This document shows, piece after piece, positions 6,737-7,090 of a stretch of DNA of 7,090 nucleotides. The notes beneath the pieces were generated by a model. It did not search any database, was not told the origin of the DNA, and saw only the letters and a list, made by a program, of their open reading frames with translations. The stretch is from Rhodanobacteraceae bacterium. Lineage in GTDB: Bacteria > Pseudomonadota > Gammaproteobacteria > Xanthomonadales > Rhodanobacteraceae. A program made the translations under genes and the position numbers. The stretch lies in the NCBI GenBank assembly GCA_012270595.1, contig JAAXIA010000019.1, positions 1-7,090 on the forward strand. The letters are read 5' to 3'. Numbering within the stretch: position 1 is the first letter of the stretch; each line of letters opens with the position of its first letter.

Positions 6737-7090
6737 ATGCACCACGCCAGTGACATCTTGCTCAGTCTCTTCATTGTATTTATTGCTGCGGAGATGAGTG
6801 CTGAAATTGCGCAGCGCCTCAAACTACCGGGTGTTGTGGGAGAAATTATCGCTGGCTGCCTTATTGGCCCCTCGGGACTGGCCTGGTTGAAACCAGCCGA
6901 GATCGCACCACACCTGCCCCTGGATTTACTGGCCGAACTTGGTGTGGTGCTTTTGCTATTTTCGGTGGGCTTGGAAACTCGCCTGGAAGATTTAAAAAAG
7001 GTGGGAAAGAGTGCGGTCATGGTCGGCGTGCTGGGTATCATCATTCCCTTCGCCGCCGGGGCACTGTGGGCACACGGTGAAGGTTTTACC
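6737..7090 (+). CDS. CPA2-family cation:proton antiporter (KefB/Na+:H+ exchanger domain), N-terminal part
   Basis: The first 118 residues of a larger membrane protein, truncated by the window end. Hydrophobic segments near 5-24, 33-47, 65-79 and 91-112 match the first helices of the Na+/H+ exchanger fold. LPGVVGEIIAGCLIGPSGL (30-48) and ELGVVLLLFSVGLET (67-81) are hallmark motifs of the CPA2 family, where LPxVVGEIxAGxxIGPS and LLFxxGLE are highly conserved. ATG 6737 has GGAG 9 bases upstream. It starts 53 bases after nhaD on the same strand with no terminator between, so co-transcription is likely. Whether it moves K+ or Na+, and whether it has a C-terminal TrkA-N or other regulatory domain, depends on sequence outside the window. 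Confidence 0.9.
   Translation, partial: MHHASDILLSLFIVFIAAEMSAEIAQRLKLPGVVGEIIAGCLIGPSGLAWLKPAEIAPHLPLDLLAELGVVLLLFSVGLETRLEDLKKVGKSAVMVGVLGIIIPFAAGALWAHGEGFT

Noticed and set aside
6718..7044. A 108-codon minus-strand open frame opposite the second antiporter.
   Set aside because: The opposite strand encodes clear CPA2 motifs from ATG 6737, and the minus frame is serine- and proline-rich as expected of an antisense shadow of a membrane protein gene.

Overview
The window looks like a piece of a gammaproteobacterial chromosome of moderate GC content. The main evidence is the histidine operon. It has the order trpR-like, hisG, hisD, hisC, hisB, hisH, with a long-form HisG and a bifunctional HisB (phosphatase plus dehydratase). 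That set is typical of Gammaproteobacteria, and a TrpR-like gene directly before hisG recalls the Xanthomonadales arrangement. The lineage is inferred from gene content and remembered protein similarity, not from a search.

Positions 1 to 4889, minus strand: a tightly packed operon that reads right to left. A small TrpR-superfamily (YerC/YecD-type) DNA-binding protein comes first, then hisG, hisD, hisC and hisB, and then the first 29 codons of hisH, which leaves the window at position 1. Three junctions are 4-base ATGA overlaps and one is a TGATG overlap. The hisC/hisB junction is a 4-base gap that retains an alternative upstream ATG. hisA, hisF and hisI are expected beyond the left edge. Together the genes cover the first step (HisG), the amidotransferase step (HisH), and the dehydratase, aminotransferase, phosphatase and dehydrogenase steps (HisB, HisC, HisB, HisD).

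Positions 4875 to 5306: a divergent intergenic region of about 430 bases. At the operon end is a perfect 18-base inverted repeat (TAATGTA, 4-base spacer, TACATTA) over the start of the TrpR-like gene. This is the best candidate for an autoregulatory operator. The middle holds GC-rich inverted repeats of unknown nature and no recognisable gene.

Positions 5307 to 7090, plus strand: a complete NhaD-type Na+/H+ antiporter, followed 53 bases later by the start of a CPA2 (KefB-like) monovalent cation:proton antiporter that runs off the right edge. The pair suggests a small sodium/pH homeostasis unit unrelated to histidine synthesis.

Most of the window is ordinary core metabolism. The parts worth a second look are the TrpR-like regulator with its palindrome, the loss of the usual zinc ligands in the HisB phosphatase domain, and the unexplained repeats between the divergent units.
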